Notes: a model not told the origin generated them from the sequence alone. Counted from the stretch's first letter, positions 33,602-42,571 are shown. The stretch: 64,000 nt of DNA from Paucibacter sp. KCTC 42545 (GCF_001477625.1 NZ_CP013692.1:992001-1056000); one strand, 5' to 3'. Program-made: numbers and translations.

Positions 33602-35302
33602 TCAGGCGGCTTCGCCGGTCATCCAGCTGCGCATGATGTTGGCCACGGCAATCGGGTTCTCGCGGGCCAGGGCACGGGCACGCTCCAGCTTGTCGTTGGA
33701 GACCGGGGCCTCCAGGGCGGGCAAGCCGTTGGCGCCCAGCACGGCGGGCAGTTGGTTTTCGTCGTCGACGATGGCGTTGAGTTCTTGCGGGCCTTCGCCT
33801 TCCTTGCCAGCGACAGGCTCCACCGGCGGTGGGTAGGCCGCACGGATGGCTGGGCGCACCATGCCGAACACGGCAATCAGCGCCACCAAGACCAGGGCCA
33901 GCGGCACGGCCGCGGCGCGCACCATGTCCAGCACCAGCGGCTGCTTCCACAGCGGCAGGTCGGCGGCGTCTTGCTTGTCGCTCATGAAGGGGGCGCTGAT
34001 GATCTTCAGCGAGTCACCACGCTCCTGGCTGAAACCCATGGTTTCCTTGACCAGGGCGGTCAGCTTGTCGAGCTCTTCCTGCGGCACGGGAATGGTGTTG
34101 ACCTTGCCCTTGGGGTCGGTGCTGGAGCGGTGGTTCACCACCACGGCGGCATTCAGGCGACGCACCTGGCCGGTGGCGTTGCGCACCACGCGCACGGTTT
34201 TGTCGAGTTCGAAATTGGTGACGGCCTCGCGGCGCGAGCTGTTCGTGGCGCTGCCGCCGGCAACTTGCAGCGGGGCCGAGGCGCCGGTGATGGGCGCGGT
34301 GGCCGGCACGGGCGGCTGGTTGGTGGCGGCACCCGGCACGCCGGTGGGCAGGGCGGGCGTGCCGTTGGTGGATTCGTTGGTTTGCGAGCTGCGCACCGCG
34401 GCGCTGGCGTTCTGGCCCTGGTTGGGCTTGAACTCCTCGGCGGTGGATTCGACTTGCGAGAAGTCCACATCGGCGGTGACGGTGGCGCGCAGGTTTTCGC
34501 GGCCCACCACCGGCTCCAGCAGCTCGTAGATGCGCTTGTTGATATTGGCTTCGATTTGCTGCTTGTATTGCAGCTGCTGGCTGTCGAGGCCATTGCCGTT
34601 GTCGCTGGTGTTGGACAGCAGGGCGCCGGTTTGGTCCAGCACGCTGACGGCCTTGGGCGCCAGCTCAGGCACGCTGGCCGACACCAGATGCACGATGCCA
34701 GCAATCTGGGCGCGATCCAGGGTGCGGCCGCCGCGCAGGGTCAGCATCACCGAGGCGCTGGGCTTTTGCTGTTCGCGGAAAAAACCGTTTTGCTGCGGCA
34801 TGGCCAGGTGCACGCGCGCATCGGCCACATCGGCCAGGGCGGTGATGGTGCGGGTCAGCTCGCCTTCCAGGCCGCGCTGGAAGTTCAGCCGTTCATTGAA
34901 TTGGGTCTGGCCGATGGAGCTTTTGTCCATCAGCTCGAAGCCGACGGTGCTGCCCTTGGGCAGGCCGGCCGAGGCCAGCTTCATGCGCACGTCGTAGACC
35001 TGGCTGGCTGGCACCAAGATCGTGCCGCCGGGATCGTTGCGGTAGGGCACGCCCAAGGTGGTCAGCTGGGCGATGACGGCGCCGCCGTCTTTATCAGACA
35101 AGCCGGTGAACACCGGCCGGAAGTCGCCTTGGTTGCTCCACAAGGTCATGGCCAGCACGGCGCCGGCCAGCACGGCCAGGCCGGCGGCCATCATCACCTT
35201 GCTGCGTGTGGGCATGGCCACCAGGCGGGCGCCAAAGCTCTGCTCGCCGGGGGTGACGGCGAGGGGCAGGGCAGTGACGTTGGGGCTGATCGCGTTGTCC
35301 AT
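33602..35302 (-). CDS. fliF: Flagellar MS-ring protein FliF
   Basis: FliF forms the MS and inner C-proximal rings of the basal body. The 566-residue protein has an N-terminal membrane helix (about 35-55), ring-building motifs (AGLPKGSTVGFELMDKSSIG; QRGLEGELTRTITALADVAD; ENLRATVTADVDFSQVESTA), a Pro/Thr-rich periplasmic linker, and a second helix (AAAVPLALVLVALIAVFGMV). A C-terminal FliG-binding tail follows. It is the first gene of the leftward fliF-to-fliR operon and is divergent from fliE. Confidence 0.97.
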   Translation of the reverse strand: MDNAISPNVTALPLAVTPGEQSFGARLVAMPTRSKVMMAAGLAVLAGAVLAMTLWSNQGDFRPVFTGLSDKDGGAVIAQLTTLGVPYRNDPGGTILVPASQVYDVRMKLASAGLPKGSTVGFELMDKSSIGQTQFNERLNFQRGLEGELTRTITALADVADARVHLAMPQQNGFFREQQKPSASVMLTLRGGRTLDRAQIAGIVHLVSASVPELAPKAVSVLDQTGALLSNTSDNGNGLDSQQLQYKQQIEANINKRIYELLEPVVGRENLRATVTADVDFSQVESTAEEFKPNQGQNASAAVRSSQTNESTNGTPALPTGVPGAATNQPPVPATAPITGASAPLQVAGGSATNSSRREAVTNFELDKTVRVVRNATGQVRRLNAAVVVNHRSSTDPKGKVNTIPVPQEELDKLTALVKETMGFSQERGDSLKIISAPFMSDKQDAADLPLWKQPLVLDMVRAAAVPLALVLVALIAVFGMVRPAIRAAYPPPVEPVAGKEGEGPQELNAIVDDENQLPAVLGANGLPALEAPVSNDKLERARALARENPIAVANIMRSWMTGEAA

Positions 35303-35551
35303 GAGCTGAGCGGAAATGCTTGCGGTGAAGGGCGGCGGTGTGTGCCGTGGCTTGAATCGGATGTGAGCTAATTCACGGCCGCACGGGAAAGTGCAGGAAT
35401 GAGTGAATTATTCGGATTTGCACCCTTAAGAAAGCTGGGAACAAGCCGAGGAAGGGCGCTTATCTCCGTTCTTCAGGCGAGGCCGCCGCGCCCTAGACTT
35501 CTTCCCATCGCCACTCCTGCGTCCCGCAGTTGCTGGTGGGATGGAGTCACG
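35303..35551. promoter_or_regulatory. Divergent fliF/fliE control region
   Basis: This 249-base gap separates the start codons of fliF (leftward) and fliE (rightward) and must hold both promoters. I find no good sigma-54 (GG-N10-GC) or FliA-type match. With flhDC present, FlhDC-activated sigma-70 promoters are the expected type. Confidence 0.5.
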
Positions 35552-35875
35552 ATGGACCTGAAGCTCAAACCGTTCGATTTCGCGCAAGCCGCCTCCCGGG
35601 CAGGCTTGGCCGTGAACGGTCAGCCCTTGGCCAAGCCCAAGGCGGTCGGTGGCGCCAGCTTCGGTGACGCGATGGCCCAGGCCATGAAAGGCGTCAGCCA
35701 GGCGCAGACCGAGGCCACGCGCCTGCAGCGCGAAGTCCAGCTGGACAACCCGACGGTGAGCCTGGAAGAAACCATGGTCGCCATGCAGAAGGCACAGATC
35801 GGCTTTCAAGCCACCTTGCAGGTGCGCAACCGTTTGGTCTCCGCCTACAGCGAAATCATGAATATGCAGGTGTGA
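35552..35875 (+). CDS. fliE: Flagellar hook-basal body adaptor FliE
   Basis: FliE joins the MS ring to the rod. The 107-residue product starts MDLKLKPFDFAQAASRAG and ends with VSLEETMVAMQKAQIGFQAT and NRLVSAYSEIMNMQV, the highly conserved C-terminal segment. The open frame extends upstream, but the ATG at 35552 gives the family length and follows GGGATGGAG. It is alone on the plus strand in this part of the locus. Confidence 0.95.
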   Translation: MDLKLKPFDFAQAASRAGLAVNGQPLAKPKAVGGASFGDAMAQAMKGVSQAQTEATRLQREVQLDNPTVSLEETMVAMQKAQIGFQATLQVRNRLVSAYSEIMNMQV

Positions 35876-35915
35876 TGGCGCTTGCCGCTGTCAGACTTTT
35901 CCTGCCAATCGCGCG

Positions 35916-36428
35916 CTAAGGTCTGGGCAGATTGGCGGCCACGCGGTGGCGAAACAGCGCCGCCCGTTCGGCGTCAGCCACCAGCGTGATGCTGCTTTCG
36001 CACTGCGCCAGCCAATCCCAGAAGGCCGATTCGCTCTGAACCGCCCGCATCTGCTCACGCAGCCTGCCGTCCTGGCCGACCAGCATGCGGCTGGCTAGCT
36101 CCAGCGCAAAAAGTTTGGCCGCCGCCAGCATTCGGGTGCGGCGGTCTTGCTCGGCGGCACGTTCGCGCTGCTGGGCCTGCTCGCTTGCATTCGGGCGGCT
36201 GATCAAGCCTAGCGTTTCCAACTGCCTCAGCACGGCTGCGTCCAGCCCGAGGCTGCGCGCCAAGCTCAACAACTCAGACTCGCTGCGCTGGCCGTCGACC
36301 GTGATCAGCAGCATGCGCTGGGCGCGCGTCAATATCGGCTGAGCTACTGGTGCGCCGTGCTGGCCGGGCTGCTGACTCAGGTAGGCGCGGGCGGCGGCGG
36401 TTTTCTGGGGGCGGTCTTGAGGCTGCAT
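35916..36428 (-). CDS. Hypothetical protein next to the flagellar locus
   Basis: The 170-residue product is not recognised. It is soluble, rich in Ala, Gln and Arg. It has a winged-helix-like stretch (RAQRMLLITVDGQRSESELL, then LGLDAAVLRQLETLGLISRP) followed by a charged helix. The pattern is of a small regulator or a protein with a degenerate winged helix. It lies alone between fliE and the pseudopilin gene, convergent with fliE. Confidence 0.7.
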   Translation of the reverse strand: MQPQDRPQKTAAARAYLSQQPGQHGAPVAQPILTRAQRMLLITVDGQRSESELLSLARSLGLDAAVLRQLETLGLISRPNASEQAQQRERAAEQDRRTRMLAAAKLFALELASRMLVGQDGRLREQMRAVQSESAFWDWLAQCESSITLVADAERAALFRHRVAANLPRP

Positions 36429-36581
36429 GGCGCCGCAGTCTGGTGCGCCGGCGTTTAGCCTTGATGACGAGGGCGAGGAGGCGGGTGTGAGAGTGGCCGC
36501 CAGGCGTGAATACTTGGCATTCCAGGGGTTTTGTACATCGCGCCGCTGCCGTCATGGCAGTTACGGCCGCCATCACTGGCG

Positions 36582-37103
36582 CTAGGGGCAGGCCACGCCG
36601 CCAGGTGCGTCACGCCCGCAAACTTGCGGCCGGCCCAAGGGGTTCAACTGCACACGCAGGTTTTGGCCACGCTCGGTGCGAAAAGCTGCTGCGCCGGTTT
36701 GCGCGACCTGGCCCAGGCCGGGGCTGAAGGCGGAGTCCTGCGCGATGTCCAGCAGCACCCGCGGATATTCTTTGCTGTCCATCTGGGCGATATTGCAGCG
36801 GGCTCCCGGCGTGTTGCCGCTGCAATCGCAGGGTTGGTTCCGGCTGACACCCCAGCACCATTTTTTGCCAGCGCGGTAGCTGATGTGAATGAGCTGGTTT
36901 TCACTAACGCTTAATTCACGCGCATGTCGCATGTCCAGTGCCAGCAACTCGGCCACCTGCTGGAGCTGGCGGCGTTGCAGCATATGCTGGTAGCTGGGTA
37001 TGGCTGCCGCCAGCAAGATGCAGGTGATGGCGATCACGGTCACCGCTTCCAGCAGCGTGAAGCCACGGCTGACTTCTGAGTGACCGTGGCGAAGACCGTT
37101 CAC
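36582..37103 (-). CDS. FimT/GspH-like type IV pseudopilin
   Basis: The 173-residue protein has a type III signal: a short leader ending in Gly followed by FTLLEAVTVIAITCILLAAA (cleavage expected before Phe; Glu5 present). The GspH/FimT-type domain follows with LALDMRHARELSVSENQLIH. Four or more cysteines in the second half (WCWGVSRNQPCDCSG and CNIAQM) suggest disulfides. Such minor pseudopilins prime type IV pili or type II secretion, so its place between flagellar genes is odd. It overlaps the YcgR-like gene by four bases, so the two are coupled. Confidence 0.85.
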   Translation of the reverse strand: MNGLRHGHSEVSRGFTLLEAVTVIAITCILLAAAIPSYQHMLQRRQLQQVAELLALDMRHARELSVSENQLIHISYRAGKKWCWGVSRNQPCDCSGNTPGARCNIAQMDSKEYPRVLLDIAQDSAFSPGLGQVAQTGAAAFRTERGQNLRVQLNPLGRPQVCGRDAPGGVACP

Positions 37104-37876
37104 GCTGCGGCGGGGCGCTTGCTGAGCAAACGGCCGAGTTTTTGCATTTGGTCGACAAAGCGCTGCAAGCTGCGCTGAGCGTCGGCATCAATGCGCTCAA
37201 ACACCAGGCCCAGATGCAGGCCGCCGTCCGGGTCGGCGCGGCTGTTTTGCACCCGCAAGCTGGCCTCGAAACGGGTGTCGCGGTCCAGCTCGATCTGGGC
37301 CGAAGGGATGGGTGTGCCGATTGCCGGCGGCGGCTGGTCTTCGGGCCACAACAAGGCCAGTCCGCCCAGGCTGAGGTCGAGGATGCGCAGGCGCAGTTGC
37401 TGCTCGGGCGCTTGTGGGTCGGGCAGGCGGGCTTGCGGCGTGCGGGTGTTGGGGCGCACACGGAAGGCCTGGCGGCGCTGAAAGCGGTACATCGTGCCGG
37501 GCAATGGCGCACGCAGCACGGTGCCATTGCTGATCTGCGGGCTGTTCAGCAGCATCAGGCTGTCGAGTTCGAACTGCAGCTTGATCTGATCCAGATAGGC
37601 AACGGCCGTGACCTCGTCGGCGCTCAGCAAAGCCTGCAACTGCGGGTCTTGGCGATGCGCATCAAAGCCCAGCGAAGCCTCGCTCGCATTCACTGCGCTC
37701 AAGCAGCTCTGCACGCAAGCGCCATTGGCGCCGTGCAGGCTGATGCGGGTCTGTTCGCGCTGCAGCCCCTGCAGCAGTTGGAGGATTTCGGCCGGGGTCT
37801 GAATGCGGAAATCGCCCGCGGCGTCCTGATCGGGCGCGGCGAGCGATGGCGGGGAGGTGGTTTGGCTTGTCATCAA
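37100..37876 (-). CDS. YcgR-like flagellar brake protein (PilZ domain)
   Basis: YcgR proteins bind cyclic di-GMP and slow the flagellar motor. The 258-residue product has an N-terminal YcgR domain (about 20-125; FRIQTPAEILQLLQGLQREQ). Its PilZ domain begins with FQRRQAFRVRP (the RxxxR c-di-GMP motif) and contains LDLSLGGLALL, the (D/N)xSxxG motif. Both binding motifs are present, so ligand binding is likely. It lies upstream of the pseudopilin gene and downstream of fliT. Confidence 0.88.
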   Translation of the reverse strand: MMTSQTTSPPSLAAPDQDAAGDFRIQTPAEILQLLQGLQREQTRISLHGANGACVQSCLSAVNASEASLGFDAHRQDPQLQALLSADEVTAVAYLDQIKLQFELDSLMLLNSPQISNGTVLRAPLPGTMYRFQRRQAFRVRPNTRTPQARLPDPQAPEQQLRLRILDLSLGGLALLWPEDQPPPAIGTPIPSAQIELDRDTRFEASLRVQNSRADPDGGLHLGLVFERIDADAQRSLQRFVDQMQKLGRLLSKRPAAA

Positions 37877-37937
37877 AGGTCTACAAGATGGCGCTGCGGC
37901 CGGCCCCTTGTGGGCGGCCGCAGTGCATTCTGGCCGA

Positions 37938-38237
37938 TCAATGCAGAGTTTTGCTTTTTCCCGTCATCACGCGGTCCAGATCGTCCAGCCAGGGTTCGGC
38001 CAGGTGGCGGATCTCAGCGTCGTTGACCAAGATGCGCTGCATGATGCGCGTCTTCAGCTTGGCTTCATCCGGGGCGAGTTGCTTGGCCGAGGCCGCATGC
38101 TTGAGCTGCGAGATCAGCAGCACGCAAGCGCCTTCGAGTTTGACCACCTCATCCCAATTGCCGCAACGGGCGGCGCTCAACATGTCGGCGCTGGCTTGTT
38201 CAATGGCTTCGTAGTAGCTCAAGAGTTGAGTATTCAT
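37938..38237 (-). CDS. fliT: Flagellar export chaperone FliT
   Basis: FliT is the chaperone for the filament cap FliD, and in enterobacteria it also inhibits FlhDC. The 99-residue product (ATG at 38237, MNTQLLSYYEAIEQASADML) is helical, with LEGACVLLISQLKHAASAKQ and RIMQRILVNDAEIRHLAEPW. A longer in-frame start at 38297 would add 20 residues unlike the family. It follows fliS in the same direction. Its possible action on three FlhDC sets is of interest. Confidence 0.82.
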   Translation of the reverse strand: MNTQLLSYYEAIEQASADMLSAARCGNWDEVVKLEGACVLLISQLKHAASAKQLAPDEAKLKTRIMQRILVNDAEIRHLAEPWLDDLDRVMTGKSKTLH

Positions 38238-38296
38238 CGCTAGATCCGCTAGAGACTTTGGGTGTTGATTGGATGTTGCCTTGGATTGCTTCATCA

Positions 38297-38728
38297 TCAG
38301 GCTGCGCGTTGCAGTTCGTTATTGCTGCCAATGGCCGTCCAGGCTTCGCGAACCGGGCTGAGGATGCGCTGGCATTCCTCAATCGCCGCCGCGTCGCTGT
38401 GCAGGTTGGCACGGGTCAGGCGCATGCACAGATAGGCATACAGGTCGTTCAAATCTTTAGCCAGGGGGCCGGAGTCGAGATTCAGCCCAGCCTTCAGGCC
38501 TTCATCCAGAATGCGCACGGCACGGGTCAGGGCGCGATTCTTGAGTTCGTTATTGCCGTTCTGGACTGCGCCGCGGGCTTGGGTCATGGCATCGAACAGG
38601 CCGTCAAACAGCATGCTGATGAGTCGGTGCGGGCTGGCACCGTGCACGTCGGTCTCCAGTCCCACTTTGCTGTACATCGACGCCCTTTGGGTGCGCGATG
38701 CGAAAGGGGATGAGGTGCTACCGTACAT
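38297..38728 (-). CDS. fliS: Flagellin export chaperone FliS
   Basis: FliS binds the flagellin C-terminus and prevents premature polymerisation. The 143-residue protein contains SKVGLETDVHGASPHRLISM and LFDGLFDAMTQARGAVQNGN. Its C-terminal part has DLNDLYAYLCMRLTRANLHS. A FliA-type promoter lies about 35-60 bases upstream. Confidence 0.95.
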   Translation of the reverse strand: MYGSTSSPFASRTQRASMYSKVGLETDVHGASPHRLISMLFDGLFDAMTQARGAVQNGNNELKNRALTRAVRILDEGLKAGLNLDSGPLAKDLNDLYAYLCMRLTRANLHSDAAAIEECQRILSPVREAWTAIGSNNELQRAA

Positions 38729-38760
38729 ATTTGCGTCCCAAGTTGTGCTGTGTTGAATAG

Positions 38761-38787
38761 TTTTCGACGCCTCGTCGGCAAACTTGA
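38761..38787 (-). promoter_or_regulatory. FliA-type promoter of fliST
   Basis: On the minus strand, TCAAGTTT, an 11-base spacer and GTCGAAAA fit the flagellar sigma-28 pattern (TAAAGTTT-N11-GCCGATAA). The site is 33 bases before the fliS start codon. Confidence 0.6.
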
Positions 38788-38864
38788 GTTGCTCGAATTG
38801 ATCTTTTTTAGTCTGAACTAGGCTTTATTCATGCTCAAGTTCACACTTGGCCGCGGAAATGAAA

Positions 38865-38898
38865 AACGCCCTGCGAGCCAGTGGCTGCGCAGGGCGTT
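38865..38898 (-). terminator. Intrinsic terminator after fliD
   Basis: AACGCCCTGCG and its complement form an 11-bp stem followed on the minus strand by TTTTC. It lies 31 bases after the fliD stop codon. Confidence 0.85.
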
Positions 38899-38928
38899 GA
38901 CAGGGCATTTGCCCGGCCGAACTCAGTC

Positions 38929-40386
38929 TTATTTGCCGCCGAACTGCTGCGTGACGTAGCTTTGCAGGCCGCTCAGGCTGGCCATGCTCTTGTCCAGCGA
39001 GGTGTAGCTGGTGCGCATGCGTTTTTCGACCAGGGCTAGCCGCAAATTGATGGCGTCCTGGTCCTTGCCGTTGCGGTTGATGGAGTCGCGCAAACCGGTT
39101 TGCTTGGAGTTGAGCGAGCCGTCGAAGCTCAGCACCTTGTCGGTCAGGTCGCGGATCTTTTGTGTCAAGCCGTTGTTGTTGGCGTCGGCGCTGTCGAGGC
39201 CGGAGAAGAGCTTTTTCAGGTCGCCCATCTTGCCCAGAGCGCTGTCGAGCTTGGCCGTGGTGATCTTGATCGTGCCATCGGCTTGTGGGTCCAGGCCGAT
39301 ATCGGCGAAGCGGGTCAAGCTGCCGCCCAAGGTGCTGGAGCTGCTGACCAAGCTGCGCATCTGGCCTTGCAGGCCAATAGCGGTGCTGTCACCTTGCAGC
39401 GGTCCTGCCGTGGCGGCCGTGGTGCCTGACTTGGGTACAAACTTGGTCTGCTCCTTCATGAAGGTGGCCAAGGCGTTGTAGGCGGTGGTGAAGTCGGTGA
39501 TGGCCTTCTTGATGGCCTCTTTGTCCGGCCCCACGGTCAGATTGACTTCGCTGGCCGCGCCGGTCGCATCCAACGTCACTTTGGCGAAGTTGACGGTCAG
39601 GCCGTCAATCACATTGGCCACCGAGTTGGTCTCAGACACCACGGCAATGCCGTTGATGGTGCCCATCGCACTTTTGGCGCTTTGCGCCAAGGTCGCGGTG
39701 TTGACGCCATTGCTGGGGTCATAGGCGAGGGCGGATAGGCCTGCACCGCCATTAGGCCCGGGCGCTGTTTCATTAGCGGAAACGCGAAAACCGTTGCTGG
39801 CGCCGGTGCTGGCTGAGCGCAGCACCAGGCGCGCGCCCTGGCTGTCCGTCACCACCGAGGCCACGACTCCGGCGCCGGATGAATTGATCTTGTCGCGGGC
39901 GGCGGTGAGGCTGTCTTCACCGGCGCCAATATTGATCGTGACGGCAGACTTGCCTGCCGTGGGCGTGAAGCCGGTGTTGGTGGCGTTCCAGGCGCCGAGT
40001 TCGATGGTCAGCGAGCCTTGCCCGACCGTGGTGGCATTGGCCGGGTAGGCTGTGCTGCTGATGGTTTGCGCACTGGCCAGCTGAGTCACCTTGACGGCAT
40101 AGTTGCCGGCCACCGAGCTTTGGCTGGTGGCTGCGGTGACGGCGGTGGCGTCCGAGGACGTCGATAAATTGGCGCCCCAGATGTCCGGATTGTTCAGCTT
40201 GGTGGCCGCGTCCTTCAGGGTGCTGATATTGCTTTGCAACTTGCCGTAGGACGAGAGCTTGGCCTCTAGCGCGGTGGCGCGCGTTTGCAGATTGACGACC
40301 GGCTGGCGTTCGATCGACATCAGCTTGGAGACGATGGTCTCAACGTCGAGCCCGCTGCCAATGCCGGTGGATGTGATGGTGGCCAT
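38929..40386 (-). CDS. fliD: Flagellar filament cap protein FliD
   Basis: FliD caps the growing filament and helps fold flagellin. The 485-residue protein begins MATITSTGIGSGLDVETIVS and has the N-terminal coiled segment (VNLQTRATALEAKLSSYGKL). A variable middle region follows, then a C-terminal domain with SALGKMGDLKKLFSGLDSAD and MRTSYTSLDKSMASLSGLQS. Length is normal. It has its own FliA-type promoter and an intrinsic terminator. Confidence 0.96.
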   Translation of the reverse strand: MATITSTGIGSGLDVETIVSKLMSIERQPVVNLQTRATALEAKLSSYGKLQSNISTLKDAATKLNNPDIWGANLSTSSDATAVTAATSQSSVAGNYAVKVTQLASAQTISSTAYPANATTVGQGSLTIELGAWNATNTGFTPTAGKSAVTINIGAGEDSLTAARDKINSSGAGVVASVVTDSQGARLVLRSASTGASNGFRVSANETAPGPNGGAGLSALAYDPSNGVNTATLAQSAKSAMGTINGIAVVSETNSVANVIDGLTVNFAKVTLDATGAASEVNLTVGPDKEAIKKAITDFTTAYNALATFMKEQTKFVPKSGTTAATAGPLQGDSTAIGLQGQMRSLVSSSSTLGGSLTRFADIGLDPQADGTIKITTAKLDSALGKMGDLKKLFSGLDSADANNNGLTQKIRDLTDKVLSFDGSLNSKQTGLRDSINRNGKDQDAINLRLALVEKRMRTSYTSLDKSMASLSGLQSYVTQQFGGK

Positions 40387-40451
40387 TTTTCTCTCCTTTG
40401 CCTGCGCGCCGCAGCCCTTGCTTGGGCGGGCGGGTACTGCATGCTTACGGC

Positions 40452-40478
40452 CTATCGGCCATTGCGCAAAAAACTAAA
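40452..40478 (-). promoter_or_regulatory. FliA-type promoter of fliD
   Basis: On the minus strand, TTTAGTTT (40471-40478), an 11-base spacer and GCCGATAG (40452-40459) match the sigma-28 pattern closely. The -35 element coincides with the T-rich tail of the flagellin terminator just upstream. Confidence 0.8.
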
Positions 40479-40507
40479 GGCGGTTCAGGCTTGATGCCTA
40501 ACCGCCT
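40471..40507 (-). terminator. Intrinsic terminator after flagellin gene 1
   Basis: Read on the minus strand, AGGCGGTT-AGGC, loop ATCAA, GCCT-G-AACCGCCT forms a 12-bp stem with one bulge, followed by TTTAGTTTTTT. A second perfect hairpin (AGCGTCAAC/GTTGACGCT, 40511-40532) precedes it. Both lie between the flagellin stop codon and the fliD promoter. Confidence 0.85.
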
Positions 40508-40549
40508 CTGAGCGTCAACCCAAGTTGACGCTAATGAGTTGCTGCGCCA

Positions 40550-41395
40550 TCAACCCTTGAGCAGGGACAGCACTTGCTGCGGCATTTGGTTGGCCTGGGC
40601 CACCATGGCGTTACCGGCCTGCTGCAGAATTTGTGTGCGGCTCAGATTCGAGGTTTCCGCCGCGTAGTCCGCATCCATGATGCGGCTGCGGGCGGCGCTC
40701 TGGTTTTCCACCGAGACCTGCAGATTGGCGATCACCGCTTCAAAGCGATTCTGCGACGCGCCCAAAGTTGCGCGCTGGCTGCTGATGGTATTGATCGCCG
40801 CGTCGATGGCGTCGATCGCGACCTTCAGCGTCGCGGTGGTGTCGACATTCGAGATGGTCGTGCCAGTCACGGTGACCACGGTGGGGTCTTGCGTCATGTC
40901 GGTGGTCGTCACCGTGATGATGTCTTCCGCACCGGTATTGGGGCCGACTTGGAAGTCTTGTGGCACGGCCGCATCGGCGCCCAAGATCTTCTTGCCGTTA
41001 AAGGTGGTGCCGCCCAGCACGCGGGTGATTTCCGCTGCCAGCTCGGTGTATTCCTTGCCGATCGAGTCCAGATCGGAGGTGGTGTTGGTGGCGTTACGCG
41101 CTTGCACCGCCAGTTCACGCATGCGCTGCAAGGTGTCGCCGACTTTGGACAAGGCGCCTTCAGCCGTTTGCGCCAGCGAAATGCCGTCGTTGGCATTTCG
41201 CACCGCCACATTCATACCGCGTACTTGCGAGTTCATGCGCTCGGCGATGGCCAAGCCGGCGGCATCGTCTTTGGCCGAATTCACCCGCATGCCGGACGAG
41301 AGCCGCTGCATGGACACGGACAGCGAGCCCTGCGACATATTCAGATTGCGCTGCGCATTAAGCGAGGCAATATTGGTATTAATGGTCTGCGGCAT
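40550..41395 (-). CDS. fliC: Flagellin 1
   Basis: This is a 281-residue filament subunit. The conserved D0/D1 ends are present (MPQTINTNIASLNAQRNLNM and [20 protein letters not shown] at the N-terminal side; [20 protein letters not shown] at the C-terminal side) around a short central domain. It is the most divergent of the three flagellins here: the centre (residues about 150-210) differs from those of copies 2 and 3. It is 151 bases upstream of the fliD promoter region. A FliA promoter upstream was not clear. Confidence 0.95.
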   Translation of the reverse strand: MPQTINTNIASLNAQRNLNMSQGSLSVSMQRLSSGMRVNSAKDDAAGLAIAERMNSQVRGMNVAVRNANDGISLAQTAEGALSKVGDTLQRMRELAVQARNATNTTSDLDSIGKEYTELAAEITRVLGGTTFNGKKILGADAAVPQDFQVGPNTGAEDIITVTTTDMTQDPTVVTVTGTTISNVDTTATLKVAIDAIDAAINTISSQRATLGASQNRFEAVIANLQVSVENQSAARSRIMDADYAAETSNLSRTQILQQAGNAMVAQANQMPQQVLSLLKG

Positions 41396-41626
41396 TTGAG
41401 CACTCCTACAAAATCCGGTGATTCCGGCGGGGCCGGGGTGATCTGCCTGCTTGGCTCACGAGAGACGTGGCAGGCAACTCAGCCCGGTCAATCCAAGCAA
41501 TCGCCCTTTTGTTTGGGCGGCCCACTCGGTCCGGACCTCAGGCTTCAATCACTTTCAACCCGATGAGCAAATTCTCTGAGTGCTTGAGCGATTCAAAAGG
41601 CCAATAAAGGGCCAAAACAACGGCCA

Positions 41627-41666
41627 TAAAAAAACTCCGACCCTGGGGTGAACCAGAGGTCGGAGT
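41627..41666 (-). terminator. Intrinsic terminator after flagellin gene 2
   Basis: On the minus strand, ACTCCGACC and GGTCGGAGT flank a loop and are followed by seven or more T. The stem is 57 bases past the stop codon of flagellin 2. Confidence 0.85.
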
Positions 41667-41722
41667 CGCGTGAGTCAGTGAGGGTCAGGTCTTGCCTGGC
41701 GCTAAAGACTTGCCGCTTCGGC

Positions 41723-42571
41723 TTAGCCTCGCAGCAGGGACAGCACTTGCTGCGGCAACTGATTGGCCTGCGAGATCATGGCGTTACCGGCCTGTTGCAG
41801 GATCTGTGCGCGGCTCAGGTTGGCGGTTTCCGAAGCGTAGTCCGCATCCAGGATGCGGCTGCGGGAGGCGGTCTGGTTTTCCACCGACACCTGCAGGTTC
41901 GAGATCACCGCGTCAAAGCGATTCTGCGAGGCGCCCAAAGTGGCGCGCTGGCCGCTGACGGTGGTGATGGCCGTATCGATATTGTCGATGACGGTCTTCA
42001 GCGTGGCGGCGGTGTCGGTGTTGCTGATCGAGGCGCCGGTGACGGCGGTGATGGTGGCGTCACCGGTCAGATCTGTGGTGGCCACGTCAACGATGTCGTT
42101 GTCTGTTGTGTTGGCGCCAATCTGGAAGGTCTGTGTGCCCGCGGCGCCGGCCAGGATGGCCTTGCCGTTGAAGGTGGTGCCGCCCAGCACGCGGTTGATT
42201 TCCGCACCCAATTCGGTGAACTCCTTGCCGATGGAGTCCAGGTCGGTGGTGGTGTTGGTGGCATTGCGAGCCTGCACGCCCAGTTCACGCATGCGCTGCA
42301 GTGCGTCGCTGACCTTGCTCAGCGCGCCTTCAGCGGTTTGCGCCAGCGAGATGCCGTCATTGGCATTGCGGATGGCAACGTTCATGCCGCGCACCTGGCT
42401 GGTCATGCGGTCAGCAATGGCCAAGCCGGCGGCGTCGTCCTTGGAGGAATTGACGCGCATGCCGGACGACAGGCGTTGCATGGAAACGGCGAGGGAACCT
42501 TGTGATGTGGACTGATTGCGTTGGGCATTCAGGGACATCAGGTTGGTGTTGATGACTTGGCTCATGTTCAA
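41723..42571 (-). CDS. fliC: Flagellin 2
   Basis: This 282-residue flagellin has conserved ends ([40 protein letters not shown]). The central domain is nearly identical to that of flagellin 3 ([20 protein letters not shown]). The start could be Met1 or Met3. It has a long 5' leader of about 190 bases and an upstream FliA-type promoter. Serine and threonine residues in the centre are plausible glycosylation sites given the nearby glycosyltransferases. Confidence 0.95.
   Translation of the reverse strand: MNMSQVINTNLMSLNAQRNQSTSQGSLAVSMQRLSSGMRVNSSKDDAAGLAIADRMTSQVRGMNVAIRNANDGISLAQTAEGALSKVSDALQRMRELGVQARNATNTTTDLDSIGKEFTELGAEINRVLGGTTFNGKAILAGAAGTQTFQIGANTTDNDIVDVATTDLTGDATITAVTGASISNTDTAATLKTVIDNIDTAITTVSGQRATLGASQNRFDAVISNLQVSVENQTASRSRILDADYASETANLSRAQILQQAGNAMISQANQLPQQVLSLLRG

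Noticed and set aside
33578..35371. Long open frames antisense to fliF, fliI, fliK, fliM and other flagellar genes
   Set aside because: They are His/Gly/Arg-rich translations of the complement of well-supported genes in G+C-rich DNA, with no family motif or ribosome-binding site.
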